This document shows, piece after piece, positions 34,929-43,975 of a DNA stretch of 64,000 nucleotides. The position numbers were made by a program, and so were the translations under genes. The number at the start of each line of letters is the position of its first letter. Position 1 is the first letter of the stretch. This DNA is from Limnohabitans sp. Rim8. Lineage in GTDB: Bacteria > Pseudomonadota > Gammaproteobacteria > Burkholderiales > Burkholderiaceae_C. The stretch spans positions 1 to 64,000 of the forward strand of contig CAMDFT010000007.1 in assembly GCA_945897795.1 (NCBI GenBank), read 5' to 3'. The notes beneath the pieces are model-generated. The model made no database searches. It was not told the origin of the DNA and worked only from the letters and a program-made list of their open reading frames with translations.

Positions 34929-35924
34929 TCAATCGTGAACGATCTTGCGTTCTTTGATGATTTGAGCAAACCGTCGCGCATCGGCCTTGGTGACGGCACC
35001 GAACTCGGCGGGCGTCATGGGGGTGGGCTCGGCACCGATGCCTTTGATGGACTCGACGGCGCTGGGCAACATCAAGGCGCGGTTGATCTCGCGGTTCAGG
35101 CGGTCAACGATGACCGCAGGTGTGCCTGCAGGCGCCCAGAAACCATGCGATGTGCCGGCGTCAAAATTCTTGAGCCCCAGCTCATTGAGCGTAGGCGCAT
35201 CGGGGAACATGGACAAGCGCTGTGGAGAGGTGACCGCCAACAAACGAAGACGACCCGAACGCACGTGCGAAAAAGCAATGCCGGGATCGAGCAAATAGTC
35301 CACATTGCCGCCCAGCAAGTCTTGCAAGGCTGCACCCGAACCGCGATAAGGGATGTGCAAGGTAAAAATTCCGGCTTGGGACTTGAGCATCTCGCCCGCA
35401 ATGTGCGGGCTGGTGCCGTTGCCCGGCGAGCCATAACTCAACTTGCCCGGATTGCCCTTGGCAAAGGCAACGAATTCGGCAAACGTCTTGTACGGTGCAT
35501 CGCTGCGCACGACCAAGAACAATTGCAAACGCGCACCTGCTGCCACGGGAATAAGGTCCTTGTCATGGTCGAAAGGCATCTTGGGCGTGACGTAGGGCAC
35601 GATGGAAGCGCCACTGCCCGAGCTGCACAACAGGGTGTAACCATCGGGCGCACTTTTGGCGGCCAAGTCTGAACCAATGATGCCACCGGCACCGCCTCGG
35701 TTGTCCACCACAATTTGTTGACCCAGCGCTTGAGACACCGCAGACGACACGGCACGCGCCACCAGGTCTGGAGAACCGCCCGCAGGGAAATTCACGATCA
35801 TGCGGATGGGTTTGGCCGCAGGCCAGGCGCTTTGGGCCTGCGCGGGACCAAAGGCGCTGAGTGCAAGCCCAGACACGGCGGCAAGGCCAAGCTGTCGGCG
35901 GCGAGGGTCATGACGGTGGGTCAT
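34929..35924 (-). CDS. TctC/Bug-type periplasmic binding protein
   Basis: 331 residues. Signal sequence with twin arginines (HDPRRRQLGLAAVSGLALSAFG, cleavage after AQAQ), then PIRMIVNFPAGGSPDLVARAV. The ligand loop is VVDNRGGAGGIIGSDLAAKSAPDGYTLL; later TLHIPYRGSGAALQDLLGGNVD and GFWAPAGTPAVIVDRLN. GGAGATG precedes the ATG. No TctAB genes are nearby. The ligand is unknown; the alpha/beta hydrolase gene is divergent. Confidence 0.92.
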   Translation of the reverse strand: MTHRHDPRRRQLGLAAVSGLALSAFGPAQAQSAWPAAKPIRMIVNFPAGGSPDLVARAVSSAVSQALGQQIVVDNRGGAGGIIGSDLAAKSAPDGYTLLCSSGSGASIVPYVTPKMPFDHDKDLIPVAAGARLQLFLVVRSDAPYKTFAEFVAFAKGNPGKLSYGSPGNGTSPHIAGEMLKSQAGIFTLHIPYRGSGAALQDLLGGNVDYLLDPGIAFSHVRSGRLRLLAVTSPQRLSMFPDAPTLNELGLKNFDAGTSHGFWAPAGTPAVIVDRLNREINRALMLPSAVESIKGIGAEPTPMTPAEFGAVTKADARRFAQIIKERKIVHD

Positions 35925-36296
35925 CGGGACATCTCCGAATTTTGAGGGTAAAAAAAGTGTTGGGCAATTTAACAAGTTGATTATGTAAAGAAATCAAGTG
36001 CAGAACTACCCGGGAAAACCTTGCCTTGTGGGTCCAACGGACCGTCGTGGGTCAGGCCAAGGGGGGGGCTCAGAGGCATTCACTTGGCCCGGCGGCGCAA
36101 GTTGCCCCAAAAAATCTTTGCCAACCCAGCTTTGCTACTGCTGTTGGCAAACAACATACTGGCCCAAGCCGCTCATCAACACTCCATCCACCATCACCAC
36201 TTGCTGGCCTGTTCGAATAAGCTCCAGGCACCAGCTGCCGTGCACAAGCTGACCCACCAAAGGCATGTGCCGCTGCCCAATCCACACCACTTTCCA
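35925..36296. other. 372-base intergenic region between divergent tctC and hydrolase genes
   Basis: No convincing gene. The first 75 bases are AT-rich and hold the likely tctC promoter, including an inverted repeat TTGATT-N9-AATCAA at 35977-35997. The rest has a G-run (36060-36067) and no clear structure. Frames open into the hydrolase gene from upstream, but their products lack any signal or family likeness. Confidence 0.5.
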
Positions 36297-37244
36297 ATGC
36301 TCAACGCCACCTTGACTGTTTTCCTTTTGTTGCTCGCGGCCTTGCTTGCGGCCTTGGCCTGGAATTGGGCTCCTGATCGCCCAGTGGATACCCTCAAGGC
36401 GCGCTGGGCCCCTCCCCCGTCGAACTTTGTGGCCCTGCAAGGCATGCAGGTGCATGTGCGCGACGAGGGGCCACGCGATGACCCCACCCCCATCGTGCTG
36501 ATCCACGGCACCTCGGCCAGTTTGCACACCTGGGACGGCTGGGTGGCCGCTTTGAGCCCGCACCGCCGCGTCATCCGCATGGACTTGCCCGGTTTCGGAC
36601 TGACCGGCCCCGCAGCCGATGGCGACTACAGCATGGCGCGTTACACGGGCTTCATGCGGGATTTGCTGGACTTGCTCAAGCTCGATGAGGTGGTGATGGG
36701 CGGCAACTCGCTGGGCGGTGGCATTGCCTGGCAAACCGCCTTGGCGCACCCGACGCGTGTGCGCCAATTGGTTTTGGTCGATGCCACGGGCTACCCTTTG
36801 CAGCCCCAGTCCATCCCGATCGGATTTCGGCTGGCCCAAATGGCATGGTTGGCACCGGTCACTCAGAAAATTTTGCCTCGTTCAATGATTGCCGCCAGTG
36901 TGCGCAATGTCTATGGCCAACCGGACAAGGTAAGCCCAGCCCTGATAGACCGCTATTACGAATTGACCCTGCGCGAAGGCAACCGCGCCAGCCTGACGCA
37001 ACGCTTCCAATACCGCAGCAGCGATGCCGCTTTGGCGGGACAGATTTCTCAGCTGAACCTGCCCACCCTGATTTTTTGGGGCAGCGAAGACCGGCTGATT
37101 CCGCCAGACCACGCACAAGGTTTTCACCAAGACATTGCAGGCAGCCAGCTAAAGGTGTTTGAAGGCTTGGGCCATGTGCCCCACGAAGAAGACCCTGAGG
37201 CCACGGTGCAGGTGGTGAAAAGGTTTTTGAGCCTACGTGAGTGA
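36297..37244 (+). CDS. Membrane-anchored alpha/beta hydrolase
   Basis: 315 residues. An N-terminal hydrophobic anchor (LTVFLLLLAALLAALAWNW, about 5-23) precedes an alpha/beta-hydrolase domain. The oxyanion region is VLIHGTSASLHTWDGW. The nucleophile elbow is GGNSLGGG (serine about 141, with N in place of the more usual H). Acid is in FWGSEDRLIPPDHA, and the histidine in VFEGLGHVPHEEDPEATV. Related proteins hydrolyse esters or C-C bonds of ring-cleavage products, but nothing here fixes the substrate. Frames extend upstream; ATG at 36297 is the first that begins with the anchor. Confidence 0.82.
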   Translation: MLNATLTVFLLLLAALLAALAWNWAPDRPVDTLKARWAPPPSNFVALQGMQVHVRDEGPRDDPTPIVLIHGTSASLHTWDGWVAALSPHRRVIRMDLPGFGLTGPAADGDYSMARYTGFMRDLLDLLKLDEVVMGGNSLGGGIAWQTALAHPTRVRQLVLVDATGYPLQPQSIPIGFRLAQMAWLAPVTQKILPRSMIAASVRNVYGQPDKVSPALIDRYYELTLREGNRASLTQRFQYRSSDAALAGQISQLNLPTLIFWGSEDRLIPPDHAQGFHQDIAGSQLKVFEGLGHVPHEEDPEATVQVVKRFLSLRE

Positions 37245-37317
37245 TTGATACCGTGAACCTGCTTTAAAAAACCTTCAGCGACGCAGCGAAGTAGCGAAGC
37301 AGAAATTTCGACATGAT

Positions 37318-37956
37318 TCATGCGCGCAACACCTGACCCGTGATGCCACTGAACAGGCACCGCTGATAGGCCAGCCCCACGCGCTCGGCACTGACTTTTT
37401 CAAAGCCGGGGAAAGCAGCGCAAGCTTCCGCTGGTGTGCCCTCCACCAAGCTGGGGCTCACCACATTCAGGCGCCAGCCCTGCGGGAACTCGGTCGCTGC
37501 CGCACGTACCCAACTCTCCAGTGCACCATTGACCATGCTCAAACCTGCCCCACCCAATACGGGCTCGGTGCTGGTGGTGCCCGAGGTCAGCGTAATCGAT
37601 CCACCGGGACGCAAAACTTCTCGGGCAGCCAAAGCCAGATTGACCTGGCCGAGCAATTTATCCAGCAAACCCAAGCCATAGACTGAAGCCTCCACAGAAG
37701 CCGGTCTCGCGTCGGCCAATGCACCAAAGCGTGCACGCCCCGCGGCCGAAATCACAGCATCGAGTTGACCCAGACTTTTCAGTGTTTTGACCAAGGCGTC
37801 CGCATCCGAAAGGTCAAGCTGAACTTCGTGATCGCTTTTGGCCGGCTCCAGACTGGCTGAAATGACATCATGTTGGGCCTGCAGCGAATTCAGAACACAC
37901 CGCCCGACCACGCCAGTAGCGCCGACCAACAAAATTTTCATGCGCACAGGTGTCAT
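37318..37956 (-). CDS. SDR-like Rossmann protein without the catalytic YxxxK
   Basis: 212 residues. The nucleotide-binding start is MKILLVGATGVVGRCVLNSL, then DAVISAAGRARFGAL for the N-A-G motif region. At the usual catalytic tyrosine the sequence reads GLSMVNGALESWVRAAATEF, so tyrosine and lysine are absent, as in a subgroup of short SDR-like proteins. The ATG at 37956 overlaps the tautomerase stop (ATGA) and has GGAG before it; an ATG five codons later is possible. Last gene of the leftward molybdenum-hydroxylase operon, preceded by tautomerase and DadA-like genes. Confidence 0.78.
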   Translation of the reverse strand: MTPVRMKILLVGATGVVGRCVLNSLQAQHDVISASLEPAKSDHEVQLDLSDADALVKTLKSLGQLDAVISAAGRARFGALADARPASVEASVYGLGLLDKLLGQVNLALAAREVLRPGGSITLTSGTTSTEPVLGGAGLSMVNGALESWVRAAATEFPQGWRLNVVSPSLVEGTPAEACAAFPGFEKVSAERVGLAYQRCLFSGITGQVLRA

Positions 37957-38174
37957 GGTTTGGGCTCCGAATTTTGAGGTTTGTGGGGTAATGGGGTGGG
38001 GAAAACTTGGCCCGCCACCGCCCAATCATGGTGCTGAACATCGTTGAACATCACGTAAACATGCGCCGGGTCGCACCCACAAATCCGTGCCATGGACGCT
38101 GTCATTTCAGCGGCGAGTTGTTGTTTGATCTCAGGACTGCGACCTGCCAGCAGGTCGATTCGAATGATGGGCAT
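37953..38174 (-). CDS. 4-oxalocrotonate tautomerase-like enzyme
   Basis: 73 residues. The mature protein begins with proline (MPIIRIDLLAGRSPEIKQQL), the catalytic base of the family. A conserved arginine pair and the stretch VYVMFNDVQHHDWAVAGQ complete the active site, although the C-terminal part differs from 4-OT proper. Such enzymes isomerise enol and keto forms of ring-cleavage products. The start codon preceded by a second ATG is set so that P follows M directly. Overlaps the SDR-like gene by four bases. Confidence 0.85.
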   Translation of the reverse strand: MPIIRIDLLAGRSPEIKQQLAAEMTASMARICGCDPAHVYVMFNDVQHHDWAVAGQVFPTPLPHKPQNSEPKP

Positions 38175-38225
38175 CATTTTCCTTGGAGGTTGTAGGTCGT
38201 TTCATAGAGCTGGGCCCTATACGGC

Positions 38226-39494
38226 TCAGGCCAACGCTCGCCGCGCAGGATCCAGCGCGTAAGCGTCCGGGTTCAAGACAGATGGCCTTTGAGCGATCAC
38301 ATCCGCCAACAACTGCGCACTGCCACAAGCCAAGGTCCAGCCATAAGTGCCGTGACCTGCATTCAAGTAAAGGCCATGCACAGGCGTTGCGCCAATGATC
38401 GGTGTGCCATCGGGTGTCATAGGGCGCAAGCCAGCCCACATTTGTTGGCCTTGCGCAGGCAATGGCCCATAAAGCGACGCATAGTGATCGACCAATTGCT
38501 GACAGCGCGCCATGTTGATGTGCCGGTCATGCCCCACAACTTCAGCCATGCCTGCCAAGCGCACGCGTTGACCGAGCCGGGCCATGGCCAACTTGCTGGC
38601 GTCATCGATCACCGCACCTTGCACGCCCTGACCCTGTGCAAGCGATACCGTCACGCTGTAACCTTTGACCGGAACGATGGGCACCCTCATGTAAGGTGTC
38701 AACAGCCGAGTCGTGTCGACCCCTGTGGCGAACACAAAGGCATCGGCCTGCCAGCGCTGGGTCTTGGAACGGACCGCACAAAGACGTTCACCACGGGCAT
38801 CGAGTTCGAGCGACTCCACGCGGGCGTTGGACTCAAAATGCAAACCCCGCACCTGATTCCAAGCCAAGAGCCCTTGCGTAAAGCGTTCGCAATCGCCACT
38901 GGCATCGTCGCGCACATGCAAGCCTCCGGCGATGCGCACCGATTCAGACAAGCCCGGCTCCATGGCCCGTACTTGACGGGGCTCATACCACTGGGCGTCA
39001 CAACCGAAGGCCTGCAGCTCCTGAAGACGTTTCTCCACGATGGGCGACGGCGGTGATTGGCGAAAAATCTGCAACACCCCCAAGGACTGGAAATCGAAGC
39101 TCACGCCGGTCTGGGCGACCACATCGTTCAGGCCTATCCGGCTGAGCAATGCCAGTCGAACCAGTCGCTGGCGGTGCTTTGAAAAATCAGCGACATTGCA
39201 GTGTGTCCACAACTCTCGCAACCAACGCAGCTGCGACAAACTGCCGTCAGGACGCCAGCGAAACGGGGCATGGCGGTCGAAAAGCGCCGTCAAAGCCTGC
39301 TTGGGCAAGCCAGGCATGGCCCAAGGCGCACAAAATGCAGCTGACAAGTACCCCCCATTGGCGTGACTTGTACCACCTGCAGCTGCAGGAGATGCCTCCA
39401 GCAAAGTGACATCGTGGCCCTGCGCACGCAATACATGGGCCGTCGTGACGCCGATCACACCGGCACCAACGACCACGATTTTTCGAGCATGCAT
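38226..39494 (-). CDS. D-amino acid dehydrogenase-like FAD oxidoreductase (DadA family)
   Basis: 422 residues. FAD-binding GxGxxG is in KIVVVGAGVIGVTTAHVLRAQGHDVTLLEAS at the N-terminus. Also seen are GGTSHANGGYLSAAFCAPWAMPG, the substrate-domain segment VKGYSVTVSLAQG, and the C-terminal FAD motif GLRPMTPDGTPIIGAT with LNAGHGTYGWTLACGSA. The family oxidises D-amino acids or related amines to 2-oxo or imino acids with quinone acceptors. It lies 52 bases after coxG and 51 before the tautomerase, so it most likely belongs to the same catabolic operon, where an amine or amino-acid intermediate could be oxidised. Confidence 0.87.
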   Translation of the reverse strand: MHARKIVVVGAGVIGVTTAHVLRAQGHDVTLLEASPAAAGGTSHANGGYLSAAFCAPWAMPGLPKQALTALFDRHAPFRWRPDGSLSQLRWLRELWTHCNVADFSKHRQRLVRLALLSRIGLNDVVAQTGVSFDFQSLGVLQIFRQSPPSPIVEKRLQELQAFGCDAQWYEPRQVRAMEPGLSESVRIAGGLHVRDDASGDCERFTQGLLAWNQVRGLHFESNARVESLELDARGERLCAVRSKTQRWQADAFVFATGVDTTRLLTPYMRVPIVPVKGYSVTVSLAQGQGVQGAVIDDASKLAMARLGQRVRLAGMAEVVGHDRHINMARCQQLVDHYASLYGPLPAQGQQMWAGLRPMTPDGTPIIGATPVHGLYLNAGHGTYGWTLACGSAQLLADVIAQRPSVLNPDAYALDPARRALA

Positions 39495-39546
39495 GGCTAA
39501 ACTTTGAATACCGATATGGGGGTTGAACTGTACAAATGAAGTCAGA

Positions 39547-40317
39547 TCAGCGCGCTTCTTCCCGCAACCATTGCAAGCACTCCGTAGACTTGCTCTGAGG
39601 CCAAACCACCTTGATGTGCGTCTGATCGGGTCGTCTGATTTCCACCACGATTGACTCTGATGTTGAAGCCACACTGGGCTGAATGCCCATGACACGAAGG
39701 CACCTGGCCCACAGACCGGGCGGTTCAGGTGTCATTTCAGCAAACTGCGTTGTGGTCTTCTCGACTTTCGCCAGACCAGGCTTTGATGCACCATCTGTTT
39801 GTGAAGACCCAAGGTGTACTTGACCATTTTCTGAACACGGGCTTTGCGCGGCGGCAGGCCCAGGGGATGGATTACCCACCAGTTGAGCAGCTAGCTCGAC
39901 ACCGAACTCATCCCACAAACGATCGGCTTTGGTCTTCATCACCGACAGACCAAAATTGCCCATCCGGCCCAACAAGTCCACTTGAACCTTGATGTGCAAA
40001 TCGGTGCCTCCATCAGGGCGTTCATTCAAATGAATTTCTGTGACGTATTTCAGTGAACTGGCTACAGCAGCATCCTCCCCTACGCCTTCGGCTTTCAAAT
40101 ACAGGGGCTCGCGCCGCTCCACAATGCGAGTGCGCAATGTGAATCGGGCGCTGATAAAAGCGATTTTGACTTTCATCACCGCTTTGTATTCTTCGGGCGT
40201 GAGGACCTCGATCGACTCCATGCCGGGCACGCATGCGCCCATGGCCTGAGGATCGAGCAGCAGGGCCCAGACGCGGCTTGCACTGGCGTTCAAGCTGACT
40301 GACTTGTCAATCTCCAT
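39547..40317 (-). CDS. CoxG-like SRPBCC protein of the molybdenum hydroxylase operon
   Basis: 256 residues. The first 150 residues form the CoxG/SRPBCC domain: MEIDKSVSLNASASRVWALL, DPQAMGACVPGMESIEVL, and AVMKVKIAFISARFTLRTRIVER. A proline/serine-rich linker follows (about 165-215), and the last 45 residues (ESIVVEIRRPDQTHIKVVWPQ) form an extra strand-rich end not seen in the minimal family. CoxG proteins assist maturation or membrane attachment of CO-dehydrogenase-like enzymes. ATG overlaps the coxS stop by 11 bases. Confidence 0.82.
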   Translation of the reverse strand: MEIDKSVSLNASASRVWALLLDPQAMGACVPGMESIEVLTPEEYKAVMKVKIAFISARFTLRTRIVERREPLYLKAEGVGEDAAVASSLKYVTEIHLNERPDGGTDLHIKVQVDLLGRMGNFGLSVMKTKADRLWDEFGVELAAQLVGNPSPGPAAAQSPCSENGQVHLGSSQTDGASKPGLAKVEKTTTQFAEMTPEPPGLWARCLRVMGIQPSVASTSESIVVEIRRPDQTHIKVVWPQSKSTECLQWLREEAR

Positions 40318-40786
40318 CGCGCATGCTCCTGGCGGCATCGAGCACCGACTCGACAATTTGGGTGTAACCCGTGCAACGGCAGAGATTGCCAGCCAAGGCC
40401 GCACGCACGGCCTCTTGATCAGGGCTTGGATTGGTCTCCAGCAGCGCGCAGGCCGACATCAGCATGCCGGGTGTGCAGTAACCACACTGCAAGCCTGCAC
40501 AAGCCATGAAACTGGTTTGCAAGGGGTGCAGGTTTTCCGCGCTGCCCAAACCTTCGACCGTGCGAATTGCCCGGCCATCGGACATGACCGCCAAACTCAA
40601 ACAGGACTTGACGGGTTGACCGTCCAACAGCACGGTACACGCTCCGCAAGTGCCGGTTTCGCAGCCTCGCTTGGTGCCCGTCAGGTGCAAGTCGTCCCGC
40701 AAAAAATCAGCCAGAAGTCGGCCGGCCGGCACATCGGCAACAACCGATTCGCCATTGACCTGGAGGTGGAGGGTGTGCTGGCTCAC
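40307..40786 (-). CDS. Molybdenum hydroxylase small subunit, 2x[2Fe-2S] (CoxS/XdhC-type)
   Basis: 159 residues. The plant-type cluster is in GTKRGCETGTCGACTVLLDG (about 36-55) plus the cysteine in KSCLSLAV. The second cluster is in MACAGLQCGYCTPGMLMSACALL and NLCRCTGYTQIVESVL. All eight cysteines are present. It carries electrons between the molybdenum and FAD subunits encoded upstream. It follows coxM by three bases and overlaps coxG. Confidence 0.95.
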   Translation of the reverse strand: MSQHTLHLQVNGESVVADVPAGRLLADFLRDDLHLTGTKRGCETGTCGACTVLLDGQPVKSCLSLAVMSDGRAIRTVEGLGSAENLHPLQTSFMACAGLQCGYCTPGMLMSACALLETNPSPDQEAVRAALAGNLCRCTGYTQIVESVLDAARSMRDGD

Positions 40787-40789
40787 GGG

Positions 40790-41656
40790 TCAAGTCCTTG
40801 TCAAGTTAAACAGTTGGGCCAGGGTCCGCCGGACCTGTACGCCGACCATTTCGCGCCGGTATGCGGCGCTGCCGCGCAAATCATCCAGAGGCGTGATGCT
40901 GGCCATGGCCGATTGAGCCGCTGATTCGATACGCTCCAAACTGGGGGCATGACCCAACAACCAGTCCTCGGCTGCTCCGATGCGCTGGGTCACGGCCACG
41001 GCGGCCCCGACCACGATGTGCGCTTGCACACACACCCCACCTTCCAGTCTGGCCACAGCCGCTACGTTGACCATCGGACGGTGTTCGGCTGCCGTGCGCA
41101 AGAAACGGTCGTAACGCCCGATCGTGCCTGGCACCCATCGCGGCACCACGATGGATTGCAGCAATTCATCCGGCTCGATGGCGGTGGTGAAATAGTCCAC
41201 TAAAAATTCCGCCATTGGCAATTCGCGCACACCTCTGTGGCTGGCCAAAACCACCCGTGCATCCAAGGCCAGCAAGCAACCCGGTGGGTCGGTGGATGGG
41301 TCTGCATAGCAAAGGTTGCCACCTAACGTGCCTTGGTTGCGCACTTGCGGATTGGCCACCCGCGCGGCCATGTCAGCCAGCATGGGGCTGTGTTGGCGAA
41401 CCTTGGGGCTCGCTGCCACCTCGTTGTGCAAGCTCAAAGCCCCCAAACGCAAGGCCCCTTGCGCATCGACTTCGAAGCCGCGCAAAGGCGCGAGTCGGGA
41501 CAGGCTCACCAAATGTGAGGGTCTGAGCATGCGTTGGCGCAGGGCCAGCATCAAGGCTGTCCCGCCGGCGATGAAACGGGCGTTGTCGCCCAAGTCCGCC
41601 GCTATTCGGCTGGCCTCGGCCACGCTGGCGGGTTCCAAATAATCCAAATCATGCAT
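40790..41656 (-). CDS. Molybdenum hydroxylase FAD subunit (CoxM type)
   Basis: 288 residues. It starts MHDLDYLEPASVAEASRIAAD and has the FAD-binding motifs ARFIAGGTALMLALR (A-G-G-T/S) and RNQGTLGGNLCYADPSTDPP (T-L-G-G-N). The C-terminal domain of the CO-dehydrogenase flavoprotein family ends in SAAYRREMVGVQVRRTLAQ. It overlaps the large-subunit gene by eight bases. Confidence 0.95.
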   Translation of the reverse strand: MHDLDYLEPASVAEASRIAADLGDNARFIAGGTALMLALRQRMLRPSHLVSLSRLAPLRGFEVDAQGALRLGALSLHNEVAASPKVRQHSPMLADMAARVANPQVRNQGTLGGNLCYADPSTDPPGCLLALDARVVLASHRGVRELPMAEFLVDYFTTAIEPDELLQSIVVPRWVPGTIGRYDRFLRTAAEHRPMVNVAAVARLEGGVCVQAHIVVGAAVAVTQRIGAAEDWLLGHAPSLERIESAAQSAMASITPLDDLRGSAAYRREMVGVQVRRTLAQLFNLTRT

Positions 41657-43940
41657 GACTCACTCCTGATGCAGCTTTGGCTTGGAGCGCAGCCAGCACT
41701 TTTTCTGGCGTGATGGGCAGGTCGACAATGCGCACCCCAACAGCGTCATACACGGCATTGGCAATGGCAGGCGCTCCTGGCAATATGGCCGTTTCACTGG
41801 CACCCTTGGCACCGTAGGGACCATTGGGATCGATCGATTCGACGACTCCGCTGCGCATGTCAGGCAAAGCATCAATGGTCGGCATCGTGTAATCGGCGAA
41901 ATCGGTATTGGCCAATCGCCCACCCTCCAAATGCAATTTTTCGTAGAGCGTCCAACCAATGGCTTGCGCTGCTGCACCGTTGCTCTGCCCATGAACGGCC
42001 ATCGGGTTGAGCGCCTTGCCGCAGTCGTCGGCGACAAAACTTTGCAACACCTGCACCTGACCTGTCTCGGTATCCACTTCGACCTCTACCGCCTGCGCAG
42101 CAAATGAATAAGCCGGGGCGATGTTGCCCATCAAGGTGTCCTTGTCAAACATCACCGTCTGGGCATCCCAGGTGCCTTTGACCTGCAAACCCTCACCACC
42201 ATGCCGCCAGATGTGTTGCCGTGCCAACTCGGCCAGTGTGCGTCGTTGCAAGGGGTGGTCTTTGACATGTACGCCACCGCCAGCCAACACCAGCGCCTGC
42301 GCGTCAACCCCCAGCAGCGATGCGGCGACCTCCATCAACTGAGCTCGAGCCGCCTTGGCAGCCACAATGGCCGCATTGCCAGAGACGATGGTGACCCGTG
42401 AAGCCAACGAGCCGATGGCGTAAGGCGATATGTCGGTGTCTGGCGATGACACATGCACATGCGACAAAGGGATGTCCAACTCGTGGGCCACGATCTGGGC
42501 CAACATGGTCATGGCGCCTTGCCCCATGTCCCCCTCTGCGAAATGCACCACCACGCGGCCGTCTTCGTTCACTTTCAGAAAAATCGTCGAGCCATCCCAA
42601 TTGCCAATGGTGCGGTTCCCACTGACGTGCATGGCTGTCGCGACGCCGAAACCACGGTGACGAGAACCGGTTTTGGGACGATCCCGCGAATCATTCCAGC
42701 CTACCGCTTGGGTGCACTGCGTCAGGCACTGCAGCAAACCCGTGCTGCCAATCTTCCAACCATGCACCGAGGTCTCGCCAACACCAATGGCATTCAGGCG
42801 GTGGATCGCCACCGGATCCAAGCACAGCATGTGAGCCATGGTGTCGATGTGGCTGTTGATCGCAAACAACATTTGCGTGCCCCCAAAACCACGAAAAGCT
42901 CCATGCGGTGGGTTGTTGGTGTAGACCAGTTTGGCATCACAACGCACATGCTCCAGACGATGCATGTTGTCGCTTCGCATGGCACTGACGTGCATGATCT
43001 CGGCACACAAACCGCTGTATGCACCGCAATCGGCCACGATGTGCACATCCTTGGCAACAATGCGGCCCTCGCGGTCCATGCCCAAACGCAAGGTGATGCG
43101 CTCTGGCAAGCTGCTGCAAGCGGCCAAAAAATCTTCCAGCCGGTCGTTCACCAAGCGAACAGGCGCTCTGACTTTCAGGGCCAACAAGGCAGCGACCAGG
43201 GTGTTGGCATCTTCCACAATCTTGCCGCCAAACCCACCACCGATGGCAGGTGCCATCACCCGAATGCGGGAAACAGGCATTTCCAAAGCGCCAGCCAATC
43301 TGGCCCTGGCAAGAAAGACCGATTGGGTCGATGTCCAGACCTGCAGACGCTCATCCGCATCCAGCCAAGCCACCGTGCCCATGGGCTCCATGTAACCCGG
43401 GTATTGCGCATGTGTGGTGTAGGTTTGTTCATGCACGCAATGCGCTGTCGCAAAAGCCGCGTCGACATTGCCCCGGTGAAAACGGATCTGATGCGAGACG
43501 TTGTCTGCGCCATCGTGCAGTGGCGGCGCCTCGGGGTCCAGCGCCTCTTGCGGACTCAAAATCGGCACATCCTCTTCGTATGTGACCCGAATCAAATCCA
43601 GTGCGTCACGGGCAATTTTTTCGCTCACCGCCGCAACGGCTGCCACCTCCTCACCGGCAAAACGAACCCGCCCTTTGGCCAGGATATGACGGTCTTTGTG
43701 GGCAATGCCCCAGCGCGCCGCTGGGGCGTCATCGCCTGTAATGACCGCCTTGACCCCAGGTAATGCCAGAGCCTGCGAAGCGTCTATCGAGACGATGCGC
43801 GCACTGGGGTAGGGGCTGCGCAGCACCTTGCCAAACAGCATGCCTGGCAGCTTGATGTCGCCCGTATAGGTGGCGCGCCCGAGCACCTTGGCGCGTGCAT
43901 TGACCTGCGGCGTATCCCGACCCAATGTCGATTCACTCAT
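41649..43940 (-). CDS. Molybdenum hydroxylase large (molybdopterin) subunit, xanthine dehydrogenase family
   Basis: 763 residues. Family regions: RDTPQVNARAKVLGRATYTGD at the start, MAPAIGGGFGGKIVEDA (Mo-binding Q/G loop), PPHGAFRGFGGTQMLFAIN (R-G-F-G-G in place of the CO-specific A-Y-x-C-S-F-R loop), GDMGQGAMTMLAQIVAHE, and the catalytic glutamate in YGAKGASETAILPGAPAI. It is therefore a hydroxylase of an aldehyde or N-heterocycle, not CO dehydrogenase. GGGAGA precedes the ATG. It is second in the operon, 35 bases after a TctC gene. The substrate cannot be read from the sequence. Confidence 0.93.
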   Translation of the reverse strand: MSESTLGRDTPQVNARAKVLGRATYTGDIKLPGMLFGKVLRSPYPSARIVSIDASQALALPGVKAVITGDDAPAARWGIAHKDRHILAKGRVRFAGEEVAAVAAVSEKIARDALDLIRVTYEEDVPILSPQEALDPEAPPLHDGADNVSHQIRFHRGNVDAAFATAHCVHEQTYTTHAQYPGYMEPMGTVAWLDADERLQVWTSTQSVFLARARLAGALEMPVSRIRVMAPAIGGGFGGKIVEDANTLVAALLALKVRAPVRLVNDRLEDFLAACSSLPERITLRLGMDREGRIVAKDVHIVADCGAYSGLCAEIMHVSAMRSDNMHRLEHVRCDAKLVYTNNPPHGAFRGFGGTQMLFAINSHIDTMAHMLCLDPVAIHRLNAIGVGETSVHGWKIGSTGLLQCLTQCTQAVGWNDSRDRPKTGSRHRGFGVATAMHVSGNRTIGNWDGSTIFLKVNEDGRVVVHFAEGDMGQGAMTMLAQIVAHELDIPLSHVHVSSPDTDISPYAIGSLASRVTIVSGNAAIVAAKAARAQLMEVAASLLGVDAQALVLAGGGVHVKDHPLQRRTLAELARQHIWRHGGEGLQVKGTWDAQTVMFDKDTLMGNIAPAYSFAAQAVEVEVDTETGQVQVLQSFVADDCGKALNPMAVHGQSNGAAAQAIGWTLYEKLHLEGGRLANTDFADYTMPTIDALPDMRSGVVESIDPNGPYGAKGASETAILPGAPAIANAVYDAVGVRIVDLPITPEKVLAALQAKAASGVSHA

Positions 43941-43975
43941 GGCGGTCTCCCTGAAAGGACGCGAACGCTGATTGA

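Noticed and set aside
36021-36296. N-terminal extension of the alpha/beta hydrolase
   Set aside because: In frame and open, but without family likeness, signal or ribosome binding site; the membrane anchor begins at 36297.
42453-43763. Long plus-strand frame opposite the molybdenum subunit
   Set aside because: Antisense to a clear xanthine dehydrogenase-family gene.
41649-43940. Carbon monoxide dehydrogenase
   Set aside because: Subunit order and CoxG suggest it, but the active-site loop is G-A-F-R-G-F-G-G, not the CO-specific loop with the copper-binding cysteine.
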